From JBBQYD01 sp942493075 (GTDB lineage: Bacteria > Verrucomicrobiota > Verrucomicrobiia > Limisphaerales > UBA8199), in assembly GCA_942493075.1 (NCBI GenBank), contig OW818681.1, positions 5,580,001 to 5,644,000 of the forward strand: DNA of 64,000 bases, given 5' to 3'. Position numbers and translations under genes: made by a program. Positions 33,823 to 42,228 of the stretch are shown in pieces; position 1 is the first letter of the stretch, and each line of letters starts with the position of its first letter. A model generated the notes under the pieces. It was not told the origin of the DNA, did no database searches, and was given only the letters and a program-made list of their open reading frames with translations.

Positions 33823-34527
33823 TCATTGCGTGATGAATTTCTTTCGGCGCAAGAGCAGCCAGCTAAAAGCCAGTGGCAGGAACAGAGACGGCAGGAGACC
33901 TGGCCCAAGACTCCATTGCATCAACTCCCCATGGGCCGAAGGTGACATCGCCCGGGTTGCGAGCGTGTGTACGCCAATGCCAAACGCCTGTATGAAGAGA
34001 GGGGATATGATGACCATCAAAGCTGTGGTCTTGGGTCTCGCCTTCACAAAACGAGCGGCTCGCCATACCAATCCGTTTTCGTTGCGTCCGGATTTCCTCA
34101 ACAGTAATGAGATGGTGACGAGCCCTGCCAAGGGGAGTGTCAAGCTCAAAGCCCCCAGAAGGGACGAGCTCTTGGTCAGTGTATAGAGCGCAGCCATTGC
34201 AGCCCATGCCAGATTCGCAACCAGGCTGACGATAAGGCCGAAAACCACGGATCCAGCCAGCATCCACAAGAGCCGATCATACCACACCTGTTCAATATGG
34301 ATCTTCTGATACTCTGCCTTCAGAGCAGATGCCTCTCCCATCCGGCTCCGCGCGACCCAAAAGGCTTCATGAGCCGCAAGCCCCTTGCCCTCCAGGGCGA
34401 TTATCGAATCACGCAAGTGTGTTTCTAGCTCGTCCAGGTCCCCCGTATTCATGGCTGGGGACCCGGCCAGGGTTTCACGCCAATTGCTAATCGCTTTGTT
34501 TAGGTCAAACTGGGCTGCTGTTTCCAT
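33823..34527 (-). CDS. Membrane protein with permease-prefix domain
   Basis: The 234-residue protein has an N-terminal soluble helical region (about 1-80) like the permease prefix domain 1 found on PadR-linked proteins (NWRETLAGSPAMNTGDLDEL, then ETHLRDSI). Four membrane segments follow (about 87-110, 122-141, 165-185 and 208-225). No ABC permease domain is attached, so it is either a short stand-alone type or truncated. It overlaps the upstream PadR gene by 28 bases, a sign of coupled translation and a shared role. Confidence 0.7.
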   Translation of the reverse strand: METAAQFDLNKAISNWRETLAGSPAMNTGDLDELETHLRDSIIALEGKGLAAHEAFWVARSRMGEASALKAEYQKIHIEQVWYDRLLWMLAGSVVFGLIVSLVANLAWAAMAALYTLTKSSSLLGALSLTLPLAGLVTISLLLRKSGRNENGLVWRAARFVKARPKTTALMVIISPLFIQAFGIGVHTLATRAMSPSAHGELMQWSLGPGLLPSLFLPLAFSWLLLRRKKFITQ

Positions 34528-34838
34528 AGTTTTGTAAGTGTTTCATGTACGGTGAGCCACTGTTGTTTCTCTGCGGCAAGCGCCTTCAACCCTTGCTTGC
34601 GAAGTCTGTAGTACTTGCGCTTCCTCCCCGTCTCGGCCTGCTTCCACTCCGATTCGATAAGGCCTTGCTCTTGCATCCAGTGGAGCACGGGATAGAGCAT
34701 GCCTTCAGTCCACTCGATATGGCCGCCGGAGAGTTCGCGAACACGTTGGATGATGGCGTAGCCGTAATTTTCCCCCTCGGTGAGGATGGAAAGGACCAGG
34801 GGAACGGTGCTGGCGGCCACGAGCTCTTTTGTAAGCAT
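34500..34838 (-). CDS. PadR-family transcriptional regulator
   Basis: The 112-residue protein is a winged-helix regulator of the short PadR class. The diagnostic segment reads LSILTEGENYGYAIIQRVRE, followed by WTEGMLYPVLHWMQEQGLIE and the wing RKRKYYRLRKQGLKAL. PadR proteins typically repress themselves and a neighbouring membrane or efflux gene. Here the neighbour is the overlapping membrane protein gene. A dyad lies 12 bases upstream of the start. Confidence 0.9.
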   Translation of the reverse strand: MLTKELVAASTVPLVLSILTEGENYGYAIIQRVRELSGGHIEWTEGMLYPVLHWMQEQGLIESEWKQAETGRKRKYYRLRKQGLKALAAEKQQWLTVHETLTKLWKQQPSLT

Positions 34839-34849
34839 GCACTGAGCCT

Positions 34850-34867
34850 ACCATAGCACTGCTAGGT
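34850..34867. promoter_or_regulatory. Candidate PadR operator
   Basis: The dyad TAGCA-c-TGCTA (34854-34864) with outer ACC...GGT sits just upstream of the padR-like start codon, where an autoregulatory operator is expected. Confidence 0.4.
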
Positions 34868-34912
34868 ATGTCAACAGCCACGGTGACATCCAGTGTAACC
34901 CCCGACCTCTGC

Positions 34913-35392
34913 TCAGCCCGGATTTGGGGTAACGCCCTTTGGCGGCCAGTCCACTCCAGCAAGTTCGTTAGGCAATTGCTTGGGATCCACCGGATAAATG
35001 AGCGAGAGGTCCATCTTGGATTTCGAGCCTTGCAAGAATTCGAGTTCCTCCGGCGCACCTATGATGAGCCAAAGCACCTCTCTATCTGTGTCGTTGAAAA
35101 CCTGACGCAACTCTTCCGGTCCGACCAGCACACCGCCATACTTCGGAACGGTTAGTGTCTCCTCGCCCACCCGCATCCGGCCCACCCCTTCAAGAACGAA
35201 ATAGAACTCCTCCGCCCGAATGTGTTTATGCAGAGTGTTCGCGCTGTTCGGCGGCAAGCGCCAAAGACGCGCACCAATGTTCTCACTGCCAGTGCGTTCG
35301 AGATAATCCGCGTTCGGAATCTGCATCAAGTTTGACGGACGCCAGGAGAGATTCTTTGGCTCAATCAGATGGTAACCGTGTATCGCTTTCAT
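34913..35392 (-). CDS. Cupin-domain protein
   Basis: The 159-residue protein has one cupin barrel: motif 1 LHKHIRAEEFYFVLEGVGRM with metal ligands His, His and Glu, and motif 2 ending in GPEELRQVFNDTDREVLWLI. In motif 2 the usual histidine is not obvious (VGPEELRQVFN). It may bind metal and a small ligand; no reaction can be assigned. It lies 74 bases upstream (in sequence) of the PadR region and is transcribed in the same direction. Confidence 0.8.
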   Translation of the reverse strand: MKAIHGYHLIEPKNLSWRPSNLMQIPNADYLERTGSENIGARLWRLPPNSANTLHKHIRAEEFYFVLEGVGRMRVGEETLTVPKYGGVLVGPEELRQVFNDTDREVLWLIIGAPEELEFLQGSKSKMDLSLIYPVDPKQLPNELAGVDWPPKGVTPNPG

Positions 35393-35450
35393 GAGTGGTG
35401 ATGAACATGCAGTCCTGGCCTGATAGCGTTTTGCGGAATTCGTCGAGGCA

Positions 35451-36020
35451 CTAAACGCCTAGGCACCCTCGGAAGCCCCGGGCGCTATAGTAAGACTGTG
35501 CGCCGTTGTGGCCGATAAAAACACGACCATAACGGCGCTCACAGTAAAGCGCGCCTCCCAGCTCCCTGATTTCGGGAGGCGTCTTGATCCAGCTTGACGT
35601 TTTCAGGTCGAACTCTGCCAGGTTCTGCAACTCCAGGGATTGTTCCTCGGTTAGGAGTTCTACACCCATGGCGTTTGCCATATCCATTGCGGTGTTCGCT
35701 GGCCTATGTTCCTTTCGGGACTCAAGCCCTTCACGATCGTAACAAACACTGACGCGCCCCTTCGGACTCTCGGGCGAACAATCAAAGAAAATGTATTCGC
35801 CAGCTTTCTTATCAAATCCCACCACGTCCGGCTCACCGCCCGTTCTTTCCATCTCCTGGAGAGACCACAGTTTGTCAGGGCTCTTCTCCAGCCGCGCCAG
35901 CACATCGGCCCAAACGAGCCCCTTGTGCCTTTTCAGGTTCTTTTCAAACCGGGCTTTTAACGTTGCAAGCAGCTCTTCGCGTTGTTTAGGAGCCAACTCC
36001 TTTTTATCGTTCTTAGTCAT
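35451..36020 (-). CDS. DUF4256 family protein
   Basis: The 189-residue protein matches the DUF4256 family: LLATLKARFEKNLKRHKGLV, WADVLARLEKSPDKLWSLQE, MERTGGEPDVVGFDKK, and the end FIGHNGAQSYYSARGFRGCL. The function is unknown; the family is widespread as a single-gene cytosolic protein. The start at 36020 (MTKNDKKEL) is preferred to the longer frame from 36068. Confidence 0.8.
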   Translation of the reverse strand: MTKNDKKELAPKQREELLATLKARFEKNLKRHKGLVWADVLARLEKSPDKLWSLQEMERTGGEPDVVGFDKKAGEYIFFDCSPESPKGRVSVCYDREGLESRKEHRPANTAMDMANAMGVELLTEEQSLELQNLAEFDLKTSSWIKTPPEIRELGGALYCERRYGRVFIGHNGAQSYYSARGFRGCLGV

Positions 36021-36110
36021 GAGGCTTTTACGTTCGCTATGATTTCTGCTTACTAATTGCACACTCATGAGCTTAACGCCAATGGAAGCTTCGGAGTCTG
36101 GCGCCTTGAC

Positions 36111-37940
36111 TCAGCGCGCTGCTGGAGGGTACTTCCAGACCCAATCTCCCGATGCCAGCTTCTCGGCTTTGCCTACGCCATCTGAAGCCTCGCCAGCATC
36201 GTCGAGTTCATTCCAGCCCACCGAATACAAGAGGAATTGGTCCCGACCTTTCACCCGGTAGGTGAGCGGCTGGCCATTGATGATGTCGTGCGGCAAACGT
36301 TCCATGAAATCAGGCACAAGGTTATCCAATTTGCCGGGGAGTTTGCCGTGAGCCAGCCGGAACTTTTCCAGCGCACAGGCGACTCGGGCTAAATCCACCA
36401 GCGCCTGCGCATGTGCGAAAGTCTTTGGCATGTCGGGATAGTCGGGGGGTAGAAGGGTGAAGATGGCGTTGTACATCCCGATCCGTCGTGGGTTGAGATC
36501 GGTTGCACCTTTCCGAGCAGCGGAGGGAGATACGACTCGATTTGTGGTATCAACAACCGAGAACAGAAACCTTTCCTGAGTTTCGGAGATCGATCGTTTG
36601 TTTTGATCAAACCACCCTTGAGGCGCAAAGTCAAGGGGTGCCCTACCAAATGCCTTCGCAAGCATCACGCATACCGGGATGTTAGTTGCTTTCTGTTCGC
36701 GATATATGAACTGATATGTTGACGCTATTCCGTTTGAGACTCGCTTGCTGTCCTTCCGTGCCTGATCTATGAGGGCCAGGACGAACGCGCGTTCGCCACG
36801 CATCGCAAATTGGAAATCAGCCAGGAAGTCCAGCTCACGGAGTTCCTTTTCAAAACCCTCCAGATCCTCTGCTGTCCATTGCTGATCCGCAAGACCGCCC
36901 CAGATCGGCTGCAGGGCTATCTGCAGCATAGCGATTCTGACTCTATGAGAGATAACGAATGGCTCCGTTCTAATGGTATTCAGGAGGCGAAATCCCATTC
37001 GAATGTCGGCCAGGGCCGTTTGCTTGTCCCCTGCGATCCGGGCGGCCTCGGCATGCAAGCTCAGATACCTGACAGTATTCTTCAATCGAGAAAGGTGTGG
37101 CGCCGCTGCCTCAAACCCGGCGTTGTATTCGATCCAGAATCGGGCTTCGGGGCGGCTCAATGCATCGATCAGCAGCCTGCGGTCGTCATCAATTCTGCTG
37201 AGTGCCAGGAGAACATCCTTAGCGGGTGTCTGGGGCTTGGCCGCCACCGGGAAGTAGTTGGTCACCTGACCTGCCTCAGATGCGAAGACATTGTTGCTCC
37301 CCCGGTAGTACGCCTGCCATCCAACAAGATCGATTCGCTTCCCCAAAGCCCATGTGGTTTGCGGGGGCAACTCGCTTTGACGCGGTGTATACTCTGCGAA
37401 ATCGGGGCGGGTTCCCCAGTCCTTATCCTGCCACACGGGCTGATACGAACCATCAGCCTCGTTGTAGGGCTGAGTGAAACGGAGGGATTCCCATAACGGA
37501 GTTTCAAAAAAGTTTCGGTTGCTGGGAACCGCGGGCGGAACGTAGTAAGCCAGATCGAATTGCTCACCTTTAGCTTCTCTTGCCTGCTTATAATTTTGCC
37601 AGGCACGACCACCTCGCCAGTTTTCAACTCCGTAAAACAGGAGTATTATGGCAGCGACGCCTAACACGAGGAAAGCTGGCCCGCGCCAACTGGACGTGAG
37701 GAGGTGGCACACCGTTGGAATCAGCGAGATCACCCAAGCCAAAGAACCCAAAACGAACAAGGCGCCTGAAACAATGGCCATGCGCATGAAAGACCCTGAA
37801 TCAGTGAAGCCTCCGTTGCCGCGCAGAAGGAGGAAGAACACCAGCAACGTCAGACCGACCATCGCCGAGCCCAAGAACATCAATCTCAAAGGGTGCCGAT
37901 GAGTGCGAGAAGGGGCATGGTTCATTATGTTGGGGTGCAT
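36111..37940 (-). CDS. Large membrane protein with periplasmic domain
   Basis: The 609-residue protein has three N-terminal membrane helices (about 19-40, 52-76 and 86-103) followed by a 500-residue soluble part rich in helices (LRELDFLADFQFAMRGERAF), likely outside. The last 90 residues (FRLAHGKLPGKLDNLVPDFM, GQPLTYRVKGRDQFLLYSVG, WNELDDAG) resemble the C-terminal module shared by verrucomicrobial and planctomycete pseudopilin-like proteins. No enzyme motif is seen. Confidence 0.65.
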   Translation of the reverse strand: MHPNIMNHAPSRTHRHPLRLMFLGSAMVGLTLLVFFLLLRGNGGFTDSGSFMRMAIVSGALFVLGSLAWVISLIPTVCHLLTSSWRGPAFLVLGVAAIILLFYGVENWRGGRAWQNYKQAREAKGEQFDLAYYVPPAVPSNRNFFETPLWESLRFTQPYNEADGSYQPVWQDKDWGTRPDFAEYTPRQSELPPQTTWALGKRIDLVGWQAYYRGSNNVFASEAGQVTNYFPVAAKPQTPAKDVLLALSRIDDDRRLLIDALSRPEARFWIEYNAGFEAAAPHLSRLKNTVRYLSLHAEAARIAGDKQTALADIRMGFRLLNTIRTEPFVISHRVRIAMLQIALQPIWGGLADQQWTAEDLEGFEKELRELDFLADFQFAMRGERAFVLALIDQARKDSKRVSNGIASTYQFIYREQKATNIPVCVMLAKAFGRAPLDFAPQGWFDQNKRSISETQERFLFSVVDTTNRVVSPSAARKGATDLNPRRIGMYNAIFTLLPPDYPDMPKTFAHAQALVDLARVACALEKFRLAHGKLPGKLDNLVPDFMERLPHDIINGQPLTYRVKGRDQFLLYSVGWNELDDAGEASDGVGKAEKLASGDWVWKYPPAAR

Positions 37941-38185
37941 TCTATGGGTTTTGGGGTGAGGAGCGCAACCTATGTTAGGTGACTTTGCTTGGAATCATTC
38001 TAAGCGTATGAAAAAGCGGGACTTAGGTAGTCCTGCCGGTTTTGAAACGCAGGCATTTGAAACCATGTAAGCGTTTACAGAGAGGCGTGTCGTTAATTTT
38101 ATCTACTTGACGCTAGGGCGCTTGCATGAAGTGATGCCGTAGAAAGATAGCCAAAGCCTTAAGAATACATAATCATGTAATAACC

Positions 38186-39601
38186 ATGAATTTACTCGTG
38201 GTTGACGACGAACCGATTACGTTGAGTATTATTAGGGGCGGGCTTGAGCCGCAGGGGTATACAGTCCACTGTGTTGAGTCTGGTCGCGAAGCCATCGTCG
38301 TGCTCAAGAATAATCCGGTTGATCTTGCGATACTTGACTATTCGCTTCCAGACATGTGCGGTGCGGATTTGTATCAGCAGTTGAGGGCGGTACGACCGGA
38401 TTTGCCCGTGGTATTCCTGACAGCGCATTCAAACCTGGAGACGGCGGTCAGTTTGATGAAAAGCGGGGTTCGGGATTACTTGACTAAACCGTTTAGCCTC
38501 CAAGAATTGGCGGAGCGTATTCAGATCACCCTCGAAGAATCCGGCAAACGCGGCAAACCAGCAGGTATTAATGCACATAAAGCGGGCGTCGGTTGGACGC
38601 CCGGTGGCTATATCTTCGGCACGACGGAGACCATGAGGGCAATTGACGCCCAGATCAAAAATCTGCCGCGCTATGCGGATACAACCGTCCTGATCACGGG
38701 CCCAACGGGCACCGGCAAAAGCGCGGTGGCGCGCCGCATCCACGAACTGACTTGGGGAAAGAACGGAGCGCCTTTTGTGGAAATCGACTGTTCCACGATT
38801 CCGCGAGAATTATGTGAAAGCGAGCTCTTCGGCCACGAAAAGGGAGCGTTCACCGGTGCGCACCGCGCCAAACCAGGATTGTTCGAAGCGGCAGGGAATG
38901 GCACAGCGTTTCTGGATGAGATCGGCGAGCTGGATTTTTCGCTGCAGGCAAAGTTTTTAAGGGTGCTTGAAGCGAGACAATTCAAGCGGGTAGGCGGACA
39001 TGCAGTCCTGCCGATGCAGGCCCGGATCATAGCGGCGACAAATCGGAATCTGCCCGGGTTGGTAGAGGCGGGGAAGTTCCGGGAGGACCTCTATTTCCGG
39101 TTGAACGTTTTTGAGCTGTGGATGCCCCCGTTGCGTGAACGCCGTGGGGACATCACCATTTTAGCGAATCATTTTCTGACCTATTTTGCGACGCATTACC
39201 AAAAAGCGATTCATGGGTTTGATCCTGAGGCCCTGGAGTTTCTACAGAACTGCGATTTCCCGGGAAATGTACGGGAGCTGAGAAACATGGTTGAACGCGC
39301 GGTCATGCGGGCTGATCTGCCTATGATCAATTTCTCCCACCTGGTTTCTTTAAGACCGCCCTCCTTCGCATCCCCAGCCGCGGAACCTGAACCGGCCCCT
39401 CCACAAGCTTCAGTAGCAACGCCCGCCGGTGCTATGAGACTGGCTGATCTGGAGGAGAGCAAGATTCTCGAGGCGCTGGCGCTCGCTGAAGGCAACAAGA
39501 CTCGGGCGGCCGAGATGCTCGGGCTATCCAGAACAGCACTGCACCGCCGACTGCAAAAGTATGAGGCCAAGCGTCCTAAATCGGCATCAGAGCCGGTTTA
39601 A
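38186..39601 (+). CDS. NtrC-family sigma-54-dependent response regulator
   Basis: The 471-residue protein has a receiver domain (phosphoacceptor Asp51 in AILDYSLPD, Lys in LTKPF), a sigma-54 AAA+ domain with Walker A GPTGTGKS (about 172-179), the sigma-54 contact loop GAFTGAH (about 219-225) and Walker B FLDEIGEL, and a C-terminal Fis-type HTH (KTRAAEMLGLSRTALHRRLQ). Walker A reads GPTGTGKS rather than the usual GESGTGKE. It most likely responds to the hybrid kinase encoded next, and its DNA-binding sites may be the dyads in the gap between the two genes. Confidence 0.93.
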   Translation: MNLLVVDDEPITLSIIRGGLEPQGYTVHCVESGREAIVVLKNNPVDLAILDYSLPDMCGADLYQQLRAVRPDLPVVFLTAHSNLETAVSLMKSGVRDYLTKPFSLQELAERIQITLEESGKRGKPAGINAHKAGVGWTPGGYIFGTTETMRAIDAQIKNLPRYADTTVLITGPTGTGKSAVARRIHELTWGKNGAPFVEIDCSTIPRELCESELFGHEKGAFTGAHRAKPGLFEAAGNGTAFLDEIGELDFSLQAKFLRVLEARQFKRVGGHAVLPMQARIIAATNRNLPGLVEAGKFREDLYFRLNVFELWMPPLRERRGDITILANHFLTYFATHYQKAIHGFDPEALEFLQNCDFPGNVRELRNMVERAVMRADLPMINFSHLVSLRPPSFASPAAEPEPAPPQASVATPAGAMRLADLEESKILEALALAEGNKTRAAEMLGLSRTALHRRLQKYEAKRPKSASEPV

Positions 39602-39643
39602 GGGCAGCAAGGACCGGGGAGAGAGAAGGTGGGTGTCTACTCG

Positions 39644-39690
39644 CGCACAGCAGTGTGCGATCCCGGTCATGGGTGTGCGATAGCGCACAC
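39644..39690. promoter_or_regulatory. Paired dyads, candidate enhancer for the NtrC-type activator
   Basis: Two inverted repeats with 4-base centres, CGCACA-gcag-TGTGCG (39644-39659) and GTGTGCG-atag-CGCACAC (39673-39690), have centres 30 bases apart, close to three helical turns. They lie about 75-120 bases upstream of the -24/-12 promoter, the usual place for sigma-54 activator sites. Confidence 0.6.
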
Positions 39691-39762
39691 TTGGAGCAGC
39701 CACTCATCTCACCAACCATCGGTTCGGCGTTTTAAACCGGCAAAAAGCCACAATCGTCCGAA

Positions 39763-39780
39763 TTGGCACACTTGGTGCAT
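39763..39780 (+). promoter_or_regulatory. Candidate sigma-54 promoter of the hybrid kinase gene
   Basis: TTGGCACACTTGGTGCAT has the invariant GG (39765-39766) and GC (39777-39778) separated by exactly 10 bases and matches TGGCAC-N5-TTGCA except for one T. It is about 100 bases upstream of the kinase start and downstream of the paired dyads. Confidence 0.6.
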
Positions 39781-39879
39781 CCCGAATCTTGTGGGCCGCA
39801 CTAAAGACAGATCATCACCCTGGCAGTTTAAGACCTGCGAGGTGGCGCGACCTGGAGGAATGGAGCCTGATTCGAGGAG

Positions 39880-42135
39880 ATGTCCTTCGGCTTGATTAAC
39901 CTTAGCATGGGAGTGCCGGCCTGGTTCAGCCTGATAACCGCCCTGGTGGGTTTCGGGGGAACCTGGCTCGTGGGGCGTTATGTGTTCCTGCGCCGTGCAC
40001 GTCGGCTGGTGCGGGCTGCCGAACGTGTTGCGCAGGGAGATTTCACCGTGCAGGCGCCGATCGAAGAGGAATCCGGGATCATGGGGGACCTGGCCCGGAG
40101 CTTCAACCTGCTCGCTCAGAAGATAGAGCGTGGTCTGCACGCCCGATCGGAGGCTGAAGCTATAGCTCTTGATCGCAACTTGCGCCAGACGGTTGTGAGT
40201 GCACTCGGCACGTTTGCCAACATGAACGGGGATGCCTCGTCTTTGTTGAACCAGGCGGTTCTGCTGGCAGGGCAGACCTTGCATCTTGAGTATTGTGCCA
40301 TGTTCGAGGTGATACCTGGCAGCCGGGATTTACGCCTGCGGGAGGGAGTGGGATGGAAACACCCTTTTCGGGGAGAGTTGACGGTGCCCCTGGAGCCCGG
40401 CGAAGACCTCGCGTTTACATTGGACTCGGGAGGGCCTGTCGCTTTTGAACGGTTGGACAATGAAACGCGATTTCGCGGTTGCGCCCTTCTGCGGGAGCAT
40501 GGGGTAGTGAGCGGAATCAGTGTAGTGGTTGCCAGCGGGGAGCGCACCTTTGGCATCCTCGGCGCCTATAGCGTCAAGCCGAGGCGCTTTACCGAACACG
40601 AGGCGCATTTTCTCCTCACGGTTGGCAGCCTGGCCGCGATGGTGCTCGAGCGGACGCGCAATGAACGGCAACTTCTCAAGCTTGCGGATATAACACGATT
40701 GAACCCGACCCCTACCCTGGAAATCACGAGCACGGGTGAGGTCGCCTATTTCAATGAGGCAGCGCAGGCGCTGGCTTTGCAAGTTGGTCATGCCGAGGTA
40801 ACAGGCCTGCTAACTGCGGATGTAGCGCGCAATGCGGCGCATTGCCTGGAAACGGGCAGGGACGTGCGCGGGCTGCAGACCCGGGCCGGATCACGCACCC
40901 TGTCCTGGGTGTTGCATCCGATCCTGGCCACTCAAATCGTTCACGGCTTCGTTGAAGATACCACGGAAAAAATCAACCTGGAGGCTCAGTTAAGACAATC
41001 ACAGAAGATGGAATCGGTCGGGCAACTTGCAGCCGGGGTGGCGCATGATTTCAACAATCTACTAACCGTCATACAAGGACATTCCGGCATGCTACTATCA
41101 GCAAATAATCTCCCGCCAGGGCAAAGAGAATCGGCCCAGACCATTCTACTGGCATCTGAACGCGCAGCAGATCTGACGCGCCAATTGTTAACTTTCAGCC
41201 GTAAAACAGTCATCGAGCGAAGCATGGTCGATCTGACGCGAGTCGTGGAGCAGATCGTTCGCATGCTCCGCCGGTTGCTGGGGAAGAACTTCATCCTGGA
41301 ATTCACCCCGCCGGAGGATCTTGCGTTGGTCGAAGCCAACGTGGGAATGCTTGAGCAGGTGCTCATGAATCTGGCCGTAAACGCGCGCGATGCCATGCCC
41401 GATGGGGGCAAATTGACTATCGGCCTCTCAGAGATTTCCGTCAGTGCCGATGAAGAATCGGCCCGGCCAGAGGTGCGGCCCGGACGATTTGTTCGCCTCA
41501 CGGTAACGGATACGGGATGCGGAATGGACGAGGCAACGGTGTCCCGGATTTTTGAACCGTTTTTCACGACCAAGCAACCCGGCAAAGGGACAGGGCTCGG
41601 CCTGGCTACGGTGTATGGAATAGTCAAACAGCACGAGGGATGGATTAATGTCACGAGCGAGCCCGGCAAAGGGACCTGCTTCGAGGTGTACTTTCCTGCC
41701 AGCGACAGGGTACCGGAACCCGAGGCTGCCAGCGCAAGCACCTCAGGTGAGATGCCACGCGGGTTCGAACGCGTGCTGGTGGTTGAGGACGAACCTGCCC
41801 TCCAGGAGATCGCGCGCTTCATGCTTGAGGAATGCGGCTACGAGGTTTGCACCGCCGGGTGCGGACTTGAAGGTTTGGAAGCCTGGGACCGCAATGATCA
41901 AGGCTTCGACCTGCTGCTGACGGATATTGTCATGCCAGGCGGGGTGTCGGGCCTGGACCTGGCACGGCGCGTGCGCGCCAGTCATCCGGCGGCTCGCATC
42001 CTTTTCACCAGCGGCCACGCTCTGGAAGAAATGCAGGCGGAACTGTTGAGTGAACTGCGGGCCCAATACCTTCAGAAACCATATACGCTGCCGCGCCTGG
42101 CCCGAGCCGTGCGCGAGACTCTCGATAGCAATTGA
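39880..42135 (+). CDS. Hybrid sensor histidine kinase
   Basis: The 751-residue protein has one membrane helix (about 14-35), a HAMP domain (37-90), a GAF domain (about 110-265), a PAS-like region (270-365), a HisKA domain with His389 in GVAHDFNNLL, an HATPase domain with NLAVNARDAMP, DTGCGM and GTGLGLATVYG, and a C-terminal receiver with Asp682 in LLTDIVMPGG. It is anchored by a single helix with little periplasmic sequence, so the signal is probably sensed in the cytoplasm or membrane. It should phosphorylate the NtrC-type regulator upstream, or relay via its own receiver. Confidence 0.92.
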   Translation: MSFGLINLSMGVPAWFSLITALVGFGGTWLVGRYVFLRRARRLVRAAERVAQGDFTVQAPIEEESGIMGDLARSFNLLAQKIERGLHARSEAEAIALDRNLRQTVVSALGTFANMNGDASSLLNQAVLLAGQTLHLEYCAMFEVIPGSRDLRLREGVGWKHPFRGELTVPLEPGEDLAFTLDSGGPVAFERLDNETRFRGCALLREHGVVSGISVVVASGERTFGILGAYSVKPRRFTEHEAHFLLTVGSLAAMVLERTRNERQLLKLADITRLNPTPTLEITSTGEVAYFNEAAQALALQVGHAEVTGLLTADVARNAAHCLETGRDVRGLQTRAGSRTLSWVLHPILATQIVHGFVEDTTEKINLEAQLRQSQKMESVGQLAAGVAHDFNNLLTVIQGHSGMLLSANNLPPGQRESAQTILLASERAADLTRQLLTFSRKTVIERSMVDLTRVVEQIVRMLRRLLGKNFILEFTPPEDLALVEANVGMLEQVLMNLAVNARDAMPDGGKLTIGLSEISVSADEESARPEVRPGRFVRLTVTDTGCGMDEATVSRIFEPFFTTKQPGKGTGLGLATVYGIVKQHEGWINVTSEPGKGTCFEVYFPASDRVPEPEAASASTSGEMPRGFERVLVVEDEPALQEIARFMLEECGYEVCTAGCGLEGLEAWDRNDQGFDLLLTDIVMPGGVSGLDLARRVRASHPAARILFTSGHALEEMQAELLSELRAQYLQKPYTLPRLARAVRETLDSN

Positions 42136-42228
42136 CAGAAATTTATATCAAGACTTGTCGGAGGAGCCGGGAAGGCTCTTCCCCATCTTCTCCTTGGCAA
42201 TTGTCCATTATCCACTATAACCGTGGTC

